64,000 bases of DNA from Neobacillus ginsengisoli (GCF_030813055.1 NZ_JAUSTW010000003.1:186001-250000); one strand, 5' to 3'; shown: positions 29,723 through 38,854, counted from the first letter of the stretch. Numbers and translations: made by a program. The notes: a model not told the origin generated them from the sequence alone.

Positions 29723-32110
29723 TTAATTACGTAATGGTTTACCATTAACAAGCATATGCTGCATCCGCTGCTGTGATTTTGGTTCAGAAACAAGACTTAA
29801 AAATGCTTCTCTTTCTAAATCTAATAAATATTGTTCATCTACTTCCGTTCCAAATGGTACTTTGCCGCCTGCGATTACAAAGGCTAGCTTTTTGGCAATT
29901 TTTAAATCGTGCTCTGAAATATAACCTGACAAGCGCATGGCTTCTGCCCCGAGTAAAAGCGTCGCGTATCCTGTTTCACCTACTACAGGGACCTTTTTGC
30001 GCACCTTTGGCTTATAGCCTTTTTCATGTAAAGCAAGAACAGCTTGTTTGGCATCGTATAGCTGATGATCTCCATTGATACTGATTCCATCTGCAAAATT
30101 TAAAAAGTTATTTTCGCGTGCTTCGTCCCCGGATGTGGATACTTTTGCCGTAGCAATCGATTCAAACACTTTATTCGCAACATTTTGCAGGTCGAATTGC
30201 ACGCCATTCGGGATGCTTTCCAAATGTTTTATATAAAGCTCTTTGTTTCCGCCGCCGCCGGGAATTAAGCCAACCCCCACTTCGACAAGTCCCATATATG
30301 TTTCTGCGGAAGCTTGAATATGGGCTGCAGGCAAGCAAATTTCTGCGCCGCCGCCAAGTGTCATCGCGAACGGTGCAGCAACGACAGGCTTTGAGCTGTA
30401 TTTAACTTTCAGCATCGCCTGATGGAAATGACGAACAACCATATCCAGTTCATAAACATTGTCGTCCTGTGCTTCCATTAAAATCATCGCAAGGTTGGCA
30501 CCGACACAGAAGTTCTTTCCCTGATTGCCGATGACAAGTCCCTTGTAGTTTTTCTCTACTTCATCAACTGCAAAGGTAATCATTTGCAGAATATCTAGAC
30601 CAATTGCATTGTTAGGAGAATGGAATTCAAGCAGGGCAACCCCGTCACCTAGATCAATGAGGCTGGCGCCGCTATTCTTTTTGATTATGCCTTTTTGTTT
30701 CTTCAATTGTTTAAGATTAATTACCTTTGGATTGAACTCCACTGGTTTGTATTCGCCTTTGTTATAGAAATAGAGCTCGTTGTTTTCTTCTTTATAAAAA
30801 GATGGTGCGCCTTTTTCAAGCATATCCGTAACCCAAGCAGGCACTTCAAGTCCTGAATCTTTCATTTTTTGAACTGATTTTTCAACACCGATGGCATCCC
30901 ATGTTTCAAACGGCCCCATCTCCCAGCCGAAGCCCCACTTCATCGCCCGGTCAATGGCAACGATATCGTCTGCAATCTCGACTAATAGCTGAGCGGAGTA
31001 GACTAGAACCGGGCTAAAGATGTTCCATAATAATTCTCCGGCGCGGTCATTTGCGTATACAAGCGCTTTCAATTTATTGGCCGTGCCTTTTTCCTGCTTG
31101 CTAAGCTCGACTGCAGGTGTTGAAAGCTTTTTACGTGGACCGTATTCTAATGTCGTTGGATCCAATTCAAGAATATCCTTTCCTTTTTTCAAGAAAAATC
31201 CTTGTCCTGATTTGCTTCCAAGCCAACCTTTTTCCACCATTGCTTTTATAAATGAAGGAACTTCAAAAACTTCTTTCTCTTTGCCTTCAACTTTATCGTA
31301 CACATTGTTCGCCACATGAAAGAACGTATCCAATCCAACCACGTCGAGTGTCCGGAAAGTTGCACTTTTGGCACGGCCTATTAACGGTCCGGTGATGGAA
31401 TCTACCTCGCCGACACTATAGCCGCCCTTTAACATTTTTTGAACGGTAACAAGGAGTCCGTAGGTACCGATGCGGTTAGCAATAAAGTTCGGTGTATCCT
31501 TTGCCGTTACAACACCTTTCCCAAGGACATTTTCACCAAAGGTTTTCATGAAAGCGAGAACTTCCGGGTCTGTATATTGTGTTGGAATCACTTCAAGCAA
31601 TTTCAAGTAACGCGGAGGATTAAAGAAATGGGTGCCAAGGAAATGCTTTTTAAAGTCATCCGATCTTCCTTCGACCATTGCTTCAACGGAAATTCCGGAA
31701 GTATTGGAACTTATAATGCTGCCCTGTTTACGATATCGGTCCACTTTTTCAAACACTTGTTTTTTAACATTCAAGTTCTCAACAACGACTTCAATAACCC
31801 AGTCAACGTCGCTTAATTTGCTAAGATCATCTTCCAGGTTCCCCGCCTCAATAAGCGCTAAGTTCTTTTCCACAGTTAATGGTGCCGGTTTTTGCTTTAA
31901 TAATTTTTGAATAGACGTTTGACTGATACGATTACGCACCTGTTTGTCTTCTATTGTAAGCCCTTTTGCTTTTTCTTCTTCGGTTAAATCACGCGGGACA
32001 ATATCCAACAATAACGTTGGTATGCCTATGTTTGCCAGATGGGCTGCAATTCCCGATCCCATAACACCTGATCCAAGAACAGCTGCTTTTTTAATAAGTT
32101 GGTTCAACAT
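29723..32110 (-). CDS. fadN: 3-hydroxyacyl-CoA dehydrogenase / enoyl-CoA hydratase FadN
   Basis: 795-residue bifunctional enzyme. The NAD-binding GxGxxG lies at the N-terminus (AVLGSGVMGSGIAAHLAN, residues 9-26), the dehydrogenase domains run to about residue 470, and a crotonase domain follows (FHSPNNAIGLDILQ; GNQGKNFCVGANLAM oxyanion-hole region; GGGAEICLPA). It carries out the second and third steps of beta-oxidation. The ATG at 32110 follows GAAGGGGGAG; a longer frame to 32149 would run through the FadR operator. First gene of the fad operon. Confidence 0.94.
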   Translation of the reverse strand: MLNQLIKKAAVLGSGVMGSGIAAHLANIGIPTLLLDIVPRDLTEEEKAKGLTIEDKQVRNRISQTSIQKLLKQKPAPLTVEKNLALIEAGNLEDDLSKLSDVDWVIEVVVENLNVKKQVFEKVDRYRKQGSIISSNTSGISVEAMVEGRSDDFKKHFLGTHFFNPPRYLKLLEVIPTQYTDPEVLAFMKTFGENVLGKGVVTAKDTPNFIANRIGTYGLLVTVQKMLKGGYSVGEVDSITGPLIGRAKSATFRTLDVVGLDTFFHVANNVYDKVEGKEKEVFEVPSFIKAMVEKGWLGSKSGQGFFLKKGKDILELDPTTLEYGPRKKLSTPAVELSKQEKGTANKLKALVYANDRAGELLWNIFSPVLVYSAQLLVEIADDIVAIDRAMKWGFGWEMGPFETWDAIGVEKSVQKMKDSGLEVPAWVTDMLEKGAPSFYKEENNELYFYNKGEYKPVEFNPKVINLKQLKKQKGIIKKNSGASLIDLGDGVALLEFHSPNNAIGLDILQMITFAVDEVEKNYKGLVIGNQGKNFCVGANLAMILMEAQDDNVYELDMVVRHFHQAMLKVKYSSKPVVAAPFAMTLGGGAEICLPAAHIQASAETYMGLVEVGVGLIPGGGGNKELYIKHLESIPNGVQFDLQNVANKVFESIATAKVSTSGDEARENNFLNFADGISINGDHQLYDAKQAVLALHEKGYKPKVRKKVPVVGETGYATLLLGAEAMRLSGYISEHDLKIAKKLAFVIAGGKVPFGTEVDEQYLLDLEREAFLSLVSEPKSQQRMQHMLVNGKPLRN

Positions 32111-32130
32111 TTTCTCCCCCTTCAACACTT

Positions 32131-32148
32131 TGAATGAATACTCATTCA
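32131..32148. promoter_or_regulatory. FadR operator in front of fadN
   Basis: TGAATGAATACTCATTCA, an 18-base palindrome identical to the Bacillus FadR (YsiA) consensus. A second partial palindrome CTCATGAATGAG lies at 32171-32182. Long-chain acyl-CoA releases FadR, so the operon should be fatty-acid induced. The site is downstream of the probable promoter, 21 bases from the start codon. Confidence 0.9.
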
Positions 32149-32317
32149 TTTTTATGTCAAAAAAATTTTGCTCATGAATGAGTCCTGATACTATTTACTA
32201 TAAAATATTTTGAAAATTTGTGCAATCAATAAACGCGGAATTTTAAATATTTTTTGAACTTTTATTTCTCTAACATAAATTTTTTTGGTTGGGCATCCTA
32301 TTATTGAGGTGATCATG

Positions 32318-32452
32318 ATGGGAAAAATGAAGAAGAACCCTTCAAAAGCAGGAATAAGTGCGGCAAGTGTTGAAGGCAACGCCGGTCCTGATGGTGAACG
32401 GGATCGCGGCGGAAAAAAGAACAGCCAAAATAATCAGTTCAAGAAAAGTTAA
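32318..32452 (+). CDS. yuzL: Small YuzL-type protein
   Basis: 44 residues: begins MGKMKKNPSKAGISAASVEG and ends QNNQFKKS. The Lys-rich start with the NPSKAGISAASV block is that of YuzL-like small proteins of Bacillus, unknown function, reminiscent of small spore proteins. GAGGTGATC precedes the start (two adjacent ATGs at 32315 and 32318; the second has better spacing). It lies divergent from fadN and just ahead of two coat-type genes. Confidence 0.75.
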   Translation: MGKMKKNPSKAGISAASVEGNAGPDGERDRGGKKNSQNNQFKKS

Positions 32453-32475
32453 ACAATGAAATAGGAGGATTACAC

Positions 32476-32754
32476 ATGCAGCAACAAAATATGAACATGC
32501 AAAATCAACAAGGAATGATGCAGCAGCCTCCGGGAGTCATTTCAACTAAAGACTCCCTTTATCTTACAGATATGATGTCATGGAATTTACTTTCTGCTAA
32601 AAAAGCACATTTTTTTGCACAGCAGTGTCAGGATCCGCAAATAAAAGCAGAAGCTGAAAAATGCGGGCAAATGCACCAACGGCACTATCAGCAGCTGCTC
32701 AATCACTTAGGTCAGCACGCGAACAGTCAGCAGCCATTAAATAATATGCAATAA
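32476..32754 (+). CDS. Gln/Met-rich spore coat-type protein
   Basis: 92 residues. A Gln/Met/Asn-rich head (QQQNMNMQNQQGMMQQPP) is followed by a CotF-like helical part (STKDSLYLTDMMSWNLLSAKKAHFFAQQCQDPQIKAEAEKCGQMHQRHY). Composition and fold suggest a coat protein of the CotF family, short form. ATAGGAGG precedes the ATG. It is followed by a family-A repeat and a second CotF-type gene, with which it may form a pair. Confidence 0.75.
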   Translation: MQQQNMNMQNQQGMMQQPPGVISTKDSLYLTDMMSWNLLSAKKAHFFAQQCQDPQIKAEAEKCGQMHQRHYQQLLNHLGQHANSQQPLNNMQ

Positions 32755-32905
32755 GAAAAGCGGAAGCGTCCGTTTAGCGCACGACAGGACTGGACCGCTC
32801 CGAATGAGATAAAGGAAACACGGAGAGCGATAGCTTTTCCGTGTTGACTTATCGTAATGAGGAGAGGGAAGTCCACTAGTCGCTGGACGCTGAAGCTAGA
32901 CAAAT
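32755..32905 (+). repeat. Family-A intergenic repeat, copy 2
   Basis: Starts AAGCGGAAGCGTCCGTTTAG, contains GACAGGACTGGACCGCTCC, GAGATAAAGGAAACACGG, GTGTTGACTTATCG, GAAGTCCACTAGTCGCTGG and ends GAAGCTAGACAA. Blocks match copies at 3366 and 58271 in order; the inner arm ACGGAGAGC/GCTTTTCCGT is specific to this copy. Confidence 0.82.
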
Positions 32906-32921
32906 TCGAAGGAGAATCACC

Positions 32922-33266
32922 ATGAACCAATTCCAAAACCAGCAAAACATTCAGAACCCGGAAACACAAGTGCCAAAAACACCGCAAATGAATGAACGCG
33001 ATTTTATCAATGACTTATTGACAACAGAAAAATACATGACGACATCATACAGCATGGCTTTGCATGAGGCAAGCCACCAAGGATTATATAATGATATCCT
33101 TAACATATTCACGGAAACAGAAAAATGCCAACGCGATCTATATGATTTAATGTTTCAAAAAGGCTGGTACTCAGTAGAGGCAGCCGACCAACAAAAACTG
33201 CAGCAATCCTATCAGCAGTTCCAGGGTTATACGAATCAGCTTCCTACTGGGGGCACCTTGCAATAA
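32922..33266 (+). CDS. CotF-family spore coat protein (YusN-like)
   Basis: 114 residues. A Gln/Asn/Pro-rich head is followed by a Coat F domain: NERDFINDLLTTEKYMTTSY (about residues 24-43), ALHEASHQGLYNDILNIFTE and DLYDLMFQKGWYSVEAAD. These helical proteins reside in the spore coat. GAAGGAGAATCACC precedes the ATG. Position corresponds to B. subtilis yusN, likely but not certain orthology. Confidence 0.83.
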   Translation: MNQFQNQQNIQNPETQVPKTPQMNERDFINDLLTTEKYMTTSYSMALHEASHQGLYNDILNIFTETEKCQRDLYDLMFQKGWYSVEAADQQKLQQSYQQFQGYTNQLPTGGTLQ

Positions 33267-33309
33267 TACAAAAACCGAGGGCAAAGATGCCTTCGGTTTT
33301 TGTATTATT
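33262..33309. terminator. Long bidirectional intrinsic terminator
   Basis: 21-base arms AATAATACAAAAACCGAGGGC and GCCTTCGGTTTTTGTATTATT (one G-U position) around AAAGAT, between the CotF-type gene and the ABC ATPase gene. Confidence 0.85.
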
Positions 33310-33367
33310 CTATATAAAAAGTCTACTTATTTTTGCGATGCTGTTCATTTAACTGTTTGATTTCATA

Positions 33368-34180
33368 CTACCCATTAGACACAGCCGCTTTCTTTAGAAT
33401 ACATCTCCCTCTACCATAAGGAATACAAAGGGGAGTTCCGAATAATGGGTCCCTGGTCACTTCACAATCCATCCCAAACACATTATTAACAAGCTGGCAA
33501 TTTATCACCTTCTCGGGCTTTCCCTGAGCAAAAACCTGCTGATCCTTAATAGCAATTATATTATGGGCATAACGGCAGGCAAGATTCAAATCATGAAGCA
33601 CCATGACAACGGTTCTTTTTTTGGACTCATTTAATTCAAAAAGTAAATCGAGTATTTCAATCTGGTGAGTCATATCAAGATATGTGGTTGGTTCATCCAG
33701 AAGAATAATGTCTGTATCCTGTGCCAAAGTCATGGCAATCCAGGCGCGCTGTCTTTGACCGCCAGAAAGCGAATCAACCGACCTTTCTTTTAAATGCTCC
33801 AAACGAGTAGCCTTCAAGGCCTCATTTACCTTTTTCTCATCTTCTGCCGACCATTGTTTTAACCATGTTTGATGTGGATAACGACCTTGTTTAACAAGCT
33901 GCAAGATGGTGAGCCCCTCAGGTGCTGCGGGTGATTGCGGAAGAATTGCCATTTTTTTCGCCACTTGCTTCGTCGAAAGCGTGGCGATTGCTTCGCCCTC
34001 CAACAAAATAGCACCCGAGTTTGGCTTGAGCAGGCGGGCAAGTGATCGAAGGAGAGTCGATTTCCCGCACCCATTTGCACCGATAAAGACCGTAATCTCT
34101 CCTTTAGGAATGTGCAAATCCAAATCATTAATAATGAGTGTTTCCCCATAAGAAAGGGATAACTTTTTCGTTTCAATCAT
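33368..34180 (-). CDS. Iron-siderophore ABC transporter ATPase (YusV-like)
   Basis: 270 residues of the FecE/FhuC type: Walker A GANGCGKST (residues 36-44), signature LSGGQRQR, Walker B IILLDEPTTYLD, switch VMVLHDLN. In B. subtilis the YusV ATPase energises more than one siderophore importer. Here it is the last gene of a permease-permease-ATPase operon. The second importer at 60235-63225 has no ATPase, so this protein may serve both. AAAGGAG precedes the ATG. Confidence 0.92.
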   Translation of the reverse strand: MIETKKLSLSYGETLIINDLDLHIPKGEITVFIGANGCGKSTLLRSLARLLKPNSGAILLEGEAIATLSTKQVAKKMAILPQSPAAPEGLTILQLVKQGRYPHQTWLKQWSAEDEKKVNEALKATRLEHLKERSVDSLSGGQRQRAWIAMTLAQDTDIILLDEPTTYLDMTHQIEILDLLFELNESKKRTVVMVLHDLNLACRYAHNIIAIKDQQVFAQGKPEKVINCQLVNNVFGMDCEVTRDPLFGTPLCIPYGRGRCILKKAAVSNG

Positions 34181-34200
34181 CCTTGGTTAGCTCCTTTATG

Positions 34201-35256
34201 TTAGGCATTTCTTGTTTTAAAAAGTAAATAGATAAAATACGGGGCACCAATACCCGCGGTAAATACCCCGGCCGGCACCTCTAATGGTGAAAACAAGGTC
34301 CTGCCGATTAAATCGGCGACCATTACTAGGATTCCACCAATTAACGCTGCTGTAGGCAGAAGTGCCCCAAAGGAAGATCCGGCCAGCCTTCTCGCCATAT
34401 GCGGTGCCATAAGGCCAACGAAGCCAATGCCACCGGCAAAAGCGACGGAACTCCCGATTAAGGCAGTACTAATCATCAATAGGATAAACCGTTGTTTTTG
34501 CACCATGCCACCCAAACTTGTGGCAACCTCATCACCAAGCTCCTGAATATTCACCGTTCTTGCTGCGACCATCGCACAAATGAGAAAGAGAACTGTCCAT
34601 GGAACTAAGGTAGCGACATTCTTCCAATTTGAACCGTACACGGTACCCGTGATCCAAATATTGGCCTGACTCGCCTGATAGATCGGCCCCATAATCATCA
34701 TTAATGTCGTTAAAGCCTGCATTAATGTTGAGATGCCAATTCCAATCAAAACCAGCCTAATCGAAGATACGCCATTTTTCCATGCAAGAAAATAAACGAG
34801 AAAAGCAACGACCCCCGCTCCTAAAAATGCAGCAAAGGGCAGCCATGTTACACTGACAGTTAAGGCATTATTTTTATCGCTAAACAAGGCTAAAAAGGTA
34901 ACGACCGCTACACTCGCTCCCCCGGTAATGCCAAGTACATCAGGTGAGGCTAGTGGATTTCTACTCATCCCTTGTAAAATTCCACCCGCTACTGCTAACG
35001 ACATTCCCACCATCAAAGCGACAAAAATCCTTGGCAGACGAAGCGATTTTATAATGAGCGTTTCCATACTAGTCCCGCCGCCAAACAATACCTTTATGAC
35101 GTTTTGGGGGCTTATTTTCATCTCTCCACTGCCCGTGCTAATCACAAATACGAGAAAAGAAATAATAAGGAGGACTCCAAAAATTAAAGCAGCTTTCCTG
35201 TCCATTAAAACTGAAAATCTCTCGTTAAAGAGACGGATATATTTATATTTTTTCAT
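34201..35256 (-). CDS. Siderophore ABC transporter permease (FecCD family)
   Basis: 351 residues with about nine to ten membrane helices and family blocks SLRLPRIFVALMVGMSLAVAGGILQG, NPLASPDVLGITGGAS and GFVGLMAPHMARRLAG (ATPase-coupling loop). It resembles YfhA of the YfiYZ-YfhA hydroxamate/citrate-type importer. Its start overlaps the stop of the upstream permease by 4 bases, so the pair is coupled. Confidence 0.92.
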   Translation of the reverse strand: MKKYKYIRLFNERFSVLMDRKAALIFGVLLIISFLVFVISTGSGEMKISPQNVIKVLFGGGTSMETLIIKSLRLPRIFVALMVGMSLAVAGGILQGMSRNPLASPDVLGITGGASVAVVTFLALFSDKNNALTVSVTWLPFAAFLGAGVVAFLVYFLAWKNGVSSIRLVLIGIGISTLMQALTTLMMIMGPIYQASQANIWITGTVYGSNWKNVATLVPWTVLFLICAMVAARTVNIQELGDEVATSLGGMVQKQRFILLMISTALIGSSVAFAGGIGFVGLMAPHMARRLAGSSFGALLPTAALIGGILVMVADLIGRTLFSPLEVPAGVFTAGIGAPYFIYLLFKTRNA

Positions 35257-36257
35257 CGGCCATTAAACCCCTTTCTTGCTAGGTAGATAAAGAATGGGGT
35301 TCCAATGATTGCTGTCATGACACCAACCGGTGCCTCTGACGGCATTAAAATATATCTAGCAGCGATATCAGCAGCTAGCAACAGTATTGCACCGAGAACG
35401 CCTGACATGGGAATTACCCAGCGGTGATCAATTCCAACAATCGCCCTCGTCATATGTGGAACGACAATTCCAATAAAACCAATCGGCCCTGCCACAGCTA
35501 CGGAGCCCCCTGCCAGTAAAATAACGATGACGCCCACGGCGATTTTTACAAATCCTATGTTTACGCCCAGCCCTTTGGCGACATCCTCCCCCATTGAAAG
35601 GATATTCATTTTTCCCGCCATCAGCAGCGCGCAAATCCAGCCTATACCTATGTAGGGTAAAACAGCAAGGAGTGTCGCTAATTTCCTGCCTTGGACAGAA
35701 CCCGCAAGCCAAAACAATACTTGCTCAAGAGCTGCTTCATTGATAACCAGAAGTCCTTGTGTAAAGGAAGAAAACATCGCAGCCAGTGCTGCACCCGCTA
35801 ACGTTAGCTTCATTGGTGTTAAACCTCCGCGTCCAACGGAACCAATGGCATAAACACTGAAGGCTGCGACAGCTGCCCCTAAAAAAGCCAGCGCACTAAA
35901 TGCTTGCAAATCAACATTGGAAAATAAGGTGACGGCAGCGACAACAGCAAATCCTGCCCCAGCATTAATCCCGATAATCCCCGGTGAAGCCAACGGGTTC
36001 TTCGTTAAGGTTTGCATCAGCACCCCTGAAATAGCTAAGCTTGCTCCTACTGCCGCAGCAATCAAGGCCCTGGGAAGCCTTACTGTTTTTATTATTAAAT
36101 GTTGGTTCGAACCATTGTAATGAATAAAAGCATTGATAGTCGTCCTCCAACTCGTTTCTGTATAACCAAAGATAATACTTGCCCAAATGAAAAACAGCAT
36201 CGTGAAGATAGCTGTCACTAAACCTGCCCATTTTAATGGCGTATTTTTTAAAAGCAT
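35253..36257 (-). CDS. Siderophore ABC transporter permease (FecCD family)
   Basis: 334 residues, FecCD family: VRLPRALIAAAVGASLAISGVLMQ, TKNPLASPGIIGINAGAGF and IGFIGIVVPHMTRAIVG. First gene of the minus-strand operon, divergent from the binding-protein gene at 36468, with which it shares a Fur-controlled intergenic region. It resembles YfiZ; the substrate is probably a hydroxamate siderophore. Confidence 0.92.
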   Translation of the reverse strand: MLLKNTPLKWAGLVTAIFTMLFFIWASIIFGYTETSWRTTINAFIHYNGSNQHLIIKTVRLPRALIAAAVGASLAISGVLMQTLTKNPLASPGIIGINAGAGFAVVAAVTLFSNVDLQAFSALAFLGAAVAAFSVYAIGSVGRGGLTPMKLTLAGAALAAMFSSFTQGLLVINEAALEQVLFWLAGSVQGRKLATLLAVLPYIGIGWICALLMAGKMNILSMGEDVAKGLGVNIGFVKIAVGVIVILLAGGSVAVAGPIGFIGIVVPHMTRAIVGIDHRWVIPMSGVLGAILLLAADIAARYILMPSEAPVGVMTAIIGTPFFIYLARKGFNGR

Positions 36258-36304
36258 GGTTTTAAAGCCTTTCTTAATATATTGATAGATTTAGTCTATC
36301 TCTA

Positions 36305-36340
36305 ATTGATAATGATTGTCAATGAAAATCATTATCAATT
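36305..36340. promoter_or_regulatory. Paired Fur boxes for the permease operon
   Basis: TGATAATGATTGTCA (36307-36321) and TGAAAATCATTATCA (36323-36337) form a 36-base inverted repeat. Each matches the Fur 7-1-7 consensus TGATAATNATTATCA with one or two changes. Confidence 0.85.
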
Positions 36341-36355
36341 AGATAAACGTGCTTT

Positions 36356-36370
36356 TGAGAATGATTTTCA
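36356..36370. promoter_or_regulatory. Additional Fur-like box
   Basis: TGAGAATGATTTTCA, two or three changes from the Fur consensus, just upstream of the -35 box of the binding-protein gene. Confidence 0.65.
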
Positions 36371-36378
36371 ATTAATCA

Positions 36379-36408
36379 TTGACAGCACTCTTTGATTCAT
36401 TTTATGAT
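36379..36408 (+). promoter_or_regulatory. Sigma-A promoter of the siderophore-binding protein gene
   Basis: TTGACA (36379-36384), 18-base spacer, TATGAT (36403-36408); the perfect Fur box begins 12 bases downstream. Confidence 0.75.
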
Positions 36409-36419
36409 AGATTCACAAA

Positions 36420-36434
36420 TGATAATGATTATCA
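36420..36434. promoter_or_regulatory. Perfect Fur box at the binding-protein gene
   Basis: TGATAATGATTATCA, an exact match to the consensus, placed around the expected transcription start. Confidence 0.93.
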
Positions 36435-36467
36435 TTCACAATTACTCAAGGAGGAATACATAACCAA

Positions 36468-37421
36468 ATGAAAGCATTAAAAACAATTCTATCTCTCTTT
36501 TCGATCATGGCGATTTTCTTATTAGCTGCATGTGGCAGCAATAATGAGAAAACAATTGCTACAAAAACAACGGAAGAAAAAAGTTTTACGGTTAAACACG
36601 AAATGGGAACGACAACGATTAAAGGCACACCAAAAAGGGTTGTTATTTTAACAAATGAAGGAACAGAAGCACTTTTAGCGATGGGCATTACCCCTGTCGG
36701 TGCTGTAAAATCCTGGACGGGAAACCCATGGTATGATCATATTGCGGATAAAATGAAAAACGTAAAAGTGGTCGGCACGGAAAGTGAAGTCAACGTTGAA
36801 GCGATTGCAGCACTAAAACCTGATTTGATCATTGGAAATAAAATGCGCCAAGAAAAAATCTATGATCAATTAAGTGCGATTGCCCCGACCGTTTTTGCTG
36901 AAACACTTCGCGGTGATTGGAAAGAGAACTTTAAATTATATGCAAAAGCTGTGAATAAAGTAGAAAAAGGGAATGAAATACTCAAAAACTACGATTCCCG
37001 CATCGCTGACCTAAAAGGAAAATTGGGTGATAAGCTGAAAATGAAGGTTTCGATGGTGCGGTTTATGGCTGGGGATGTCCGGATTTACCATAAAGACACC
37101 TTCTCCGGCGTGATTTTAGACGAACTGGGCTTTGCTCGTCCGGAAGGTCAAAATGCCAATGATTTTGCCGAAAGAAACGTCACAAAAGAACGGATGCCCG
37201 CAATGGATGGTGATATTCTTTTTTATTTCACCTACGATACCGGTGATGGTAAAGCATCTTCTTTAGAAAAAGAATGGCTCGGGGATCCGCTATTTAAACA
37301 TCTCGAGGTGGCGAAGAAAGGAGAAGTCCATAAGGTGAACGATGTCATCTGGAATACAGCCGGAGGAGTGCTAGCGGCTAATCTGATGCTGGATGATATT
37401 GAGGAGATTTTTCTTAAATAA
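36468..37421 (+). CDS. Siderophore-binding lipoprotein (FhuD/FecB type, YfiY-like)
   Basis: 317 residues. Lipoprotein signal ends in FLLAACGS (Cys about residue 22). The periplasmic-binding domain begins VKHEMGTTTIKGTPKRVVIL and includes LLAMGITPVGAVKSW and ALKPDLIIGNKM. It binds an Fe3+-siderophore outside the membrane for the divergent permeases. The ribosome site AAGGAGG lies 13 bases before the ATG, longer than usual, and no better start exists in frame. Fur regulated. Confidence 0.92.
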   Translation: MKALKTILSLFSIMAIFLLAACGSNNEKTIATKTTEEKSFTVKHEMGTTTIKGTPKRVVILTNEGTEALLAMGITPVGAVKSWTGNPWYDHIADKMKNVKVVGTESEVNVEAIAALKPDLIIGNKMRQEKIYDQLSAIAPTVFAETLRGDWKENFKLYAKAVNKVEKGNEILKNYDSRIADLKGKLGDKLKMKVSMVRFMAGDVRIYHKDTFSGVILDELGFARPEGQNANDFAERNVTKERMPAMDGDILFYFTYDTGDGKASSLEKEWLGDPLFKHLEVAKKGEVHKVNDVIWNTAGGVLAANLMLDDIEEIFLK

Positions 37422-37448
37422 TCGTTGATTAGTAGACTATAAAGGGAA

Positions 37449-37531
37449 TTTGTTGATATCCTCTGAATTTATGTTGATATCTTCTAAATTTGTGTCGATA
37501 TCGTCTTAAAATTTGTCGATATGTCAAAATA
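37449..37531. repeat. Degenerate ~21-bp tandem repeats
   Basis: Four units of 19-23 bases sharing TTTGTTGATATC or TTTGTCGATAT with a variable TCTTCTAAA-like half. They lie between the binding-protein gene and the rodA terminator. Same unit length as the 13339 array but an unrelated sequence. Confidence 0.7.
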
Positions 37532-37538
37532 CAGCAAA

Positions 37539-37568
37539 AAAAGAGCGTGGACATAGCCCGCGCTCTTC
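37539..37568 (-). terminator. Intrinsic terminator of rodA
   Basis: AAGAGCGCGGG-CTATGT-CCACGCTCTTTTTTT on the minus strand, directly beyond the rodA stop. Confidence 0.85.
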
Positions 37569-37573
37569 TTGTT

Positions 37574-38752
37574 TTATGCACTCGTTGAGAACATATATTT
37601 TTTATAATGGTAACGAATAGAGAAAATTAACCCCAGCCCCATCATATTTCCCATTAACGAACTTCCGCCATAGCTGATAAACGGCAATGGGATACCAGTG
37701 ATCGGTAAAACACCAATTGTCATCCCGATATTTTGAAACACGTGGAAGGTGATCATACTGATGACCCCTACACAAATATAGGTATAAAAATTATTCTTTG
37801 TTTCCATACCGACCTTTGTAATATGGTAAATCAGCAAGAAAAACAAACTAATTAACACACTGGCGCCAATAAAGCCAAATTCTTCACCAACAACACTAAA
37901 GATAAAATCGGTTTGACTTTCCGGTAAGTAAATTTCTCGGCGCATAAACCCTTTACCGCCTGTCATACCTGAGCCAATTGCCAGTAAGGACTTGGTTAAC
38001 TGATACCCTTCTGAACTTTGATAATTATAAGGATCAAGCCAGGAATAGATCCGGCCAAATTGATATTGTTTTACCCCTAAATATTTTTCGAGCAGGTCAG
38101 GTTTCACAAGAACGAAGTAAAAAATAACAGTAATCAGTGATACCCCAACTGAAAAAATCGGTACGAGCAATTTCCAGCTGATTCCTGAAATAAAGATCAT
38201 CCCTAACAAAATAGCGATAAAAACGAGACCAGTACCTAAATCGGGCTGTTTCATGATGAGGGCTAATGGAACCATTGTAACAAGACCAAGCTTTATCAAA
38301 AGCCACAAATCAGTTTGAAGCGTTTTAACTGTATTTTTTTGATGATGATCATCAATGACTCGGGCAAGGGTCAAAATAATAAATACTTTAACAAACTCTG
38401 ATGGCTGTAACGATCCCATTGCAGGTACCTTAAACCAGCTCTTCGCTCCATTGATAACTGGAGCAATACTTGCAGGCGCAACAAGTAATAGCCCAAGCAG
38501 AAAGATACCAAATCCATACGCATACCAGGCCAGTTTTTTTAATTGGTCAGAATCCAGGGTCATTATCCCTGCAACAAGACCTGCACTCACTCCATACCAG
38601 AGAATCTGCTTTATTAAAAAGTTTTCTTTGTATTGTCCTGTTGTTTGCGCACTATAAATAGCAGCACAGCTCGCCAAAAATAGTAGCATCACAATAAAAA
38701 CAAGACTGTAATCAAGTTTAGAAGTTGTATTGTTATTTGAAGTCATGCTCAT
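37574..38752 (-). CDS. rodA: SEDS peptidoglycan polymerase RodA
   Basis: 392 residues with about ten membrane helices. SEDS-family hallmarks: MGSLQPSEFVKVFIIL, KQPDLGTGLVFIAI, NYQSSEGYQLTKSLLAIGSGMTGGKG, ESQTDFIFSVVGEEFGFIGA and FISYGGSSLMGNMM. It polymerises lipid II during cell elongation. FtsW and SpoVE are close relatives; the E(V/E)G-EFGF region and length favour RodA. AAGGAGATTG precedes the ATG. Its neighbours here (iron uptake, DUF4931) are not its usual ones, so it may be an extra copy. Confidence 0.85.
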   Translation of the reverse strand: MSMTSNNNTTSKLDYSLVFIVMLLFLASCAAIYSAQTTGQYKENFLIKQILWYGVSAGLVAGIMTLDSDQLKKLAWYAYGFGIFLLGLLLVAPASIAPVINGAKSWFKVPAMGSLQPSEFVKVFIILTLARVIDDHHQKNTVKTLQTDLWLLIKLGLVTMVPLALIMKQPDLGTGLVFIAILLGMIFISGISWKLLVPIFSVGVSLITVIFYFVLVKPDLLEKYLGVKQYQFGRIYSWLDPYNYQSSEGYQLTKSLLAIGSGMTGGKGFMRREIYLPESQTDFIFSVVGEEFGFIGASVLISLFFLLIYHITKVGMETKNNFYTYICVGVISMITFHVFQNIGMTIGVLPITGIPLPFISYGGSSLMGNMMGLGLIFSIRYHYKKYMFSTSA

Positions 38753-38854
38753 TCAATCTCCTTAATGTAACAAACCAATAAAAGAACCTATACATTTCTC
38801 CATTATATTTTTATTGAGCACAAAGTACAACTTCTAACCATGAGATGGTTTTTT

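Noticed and set aside
36446..36688. Minus-strand frame opposite the siderophore-binding protein start
   Set aside because: Antisense to a clear lipoprotein signal peptide and coding start.
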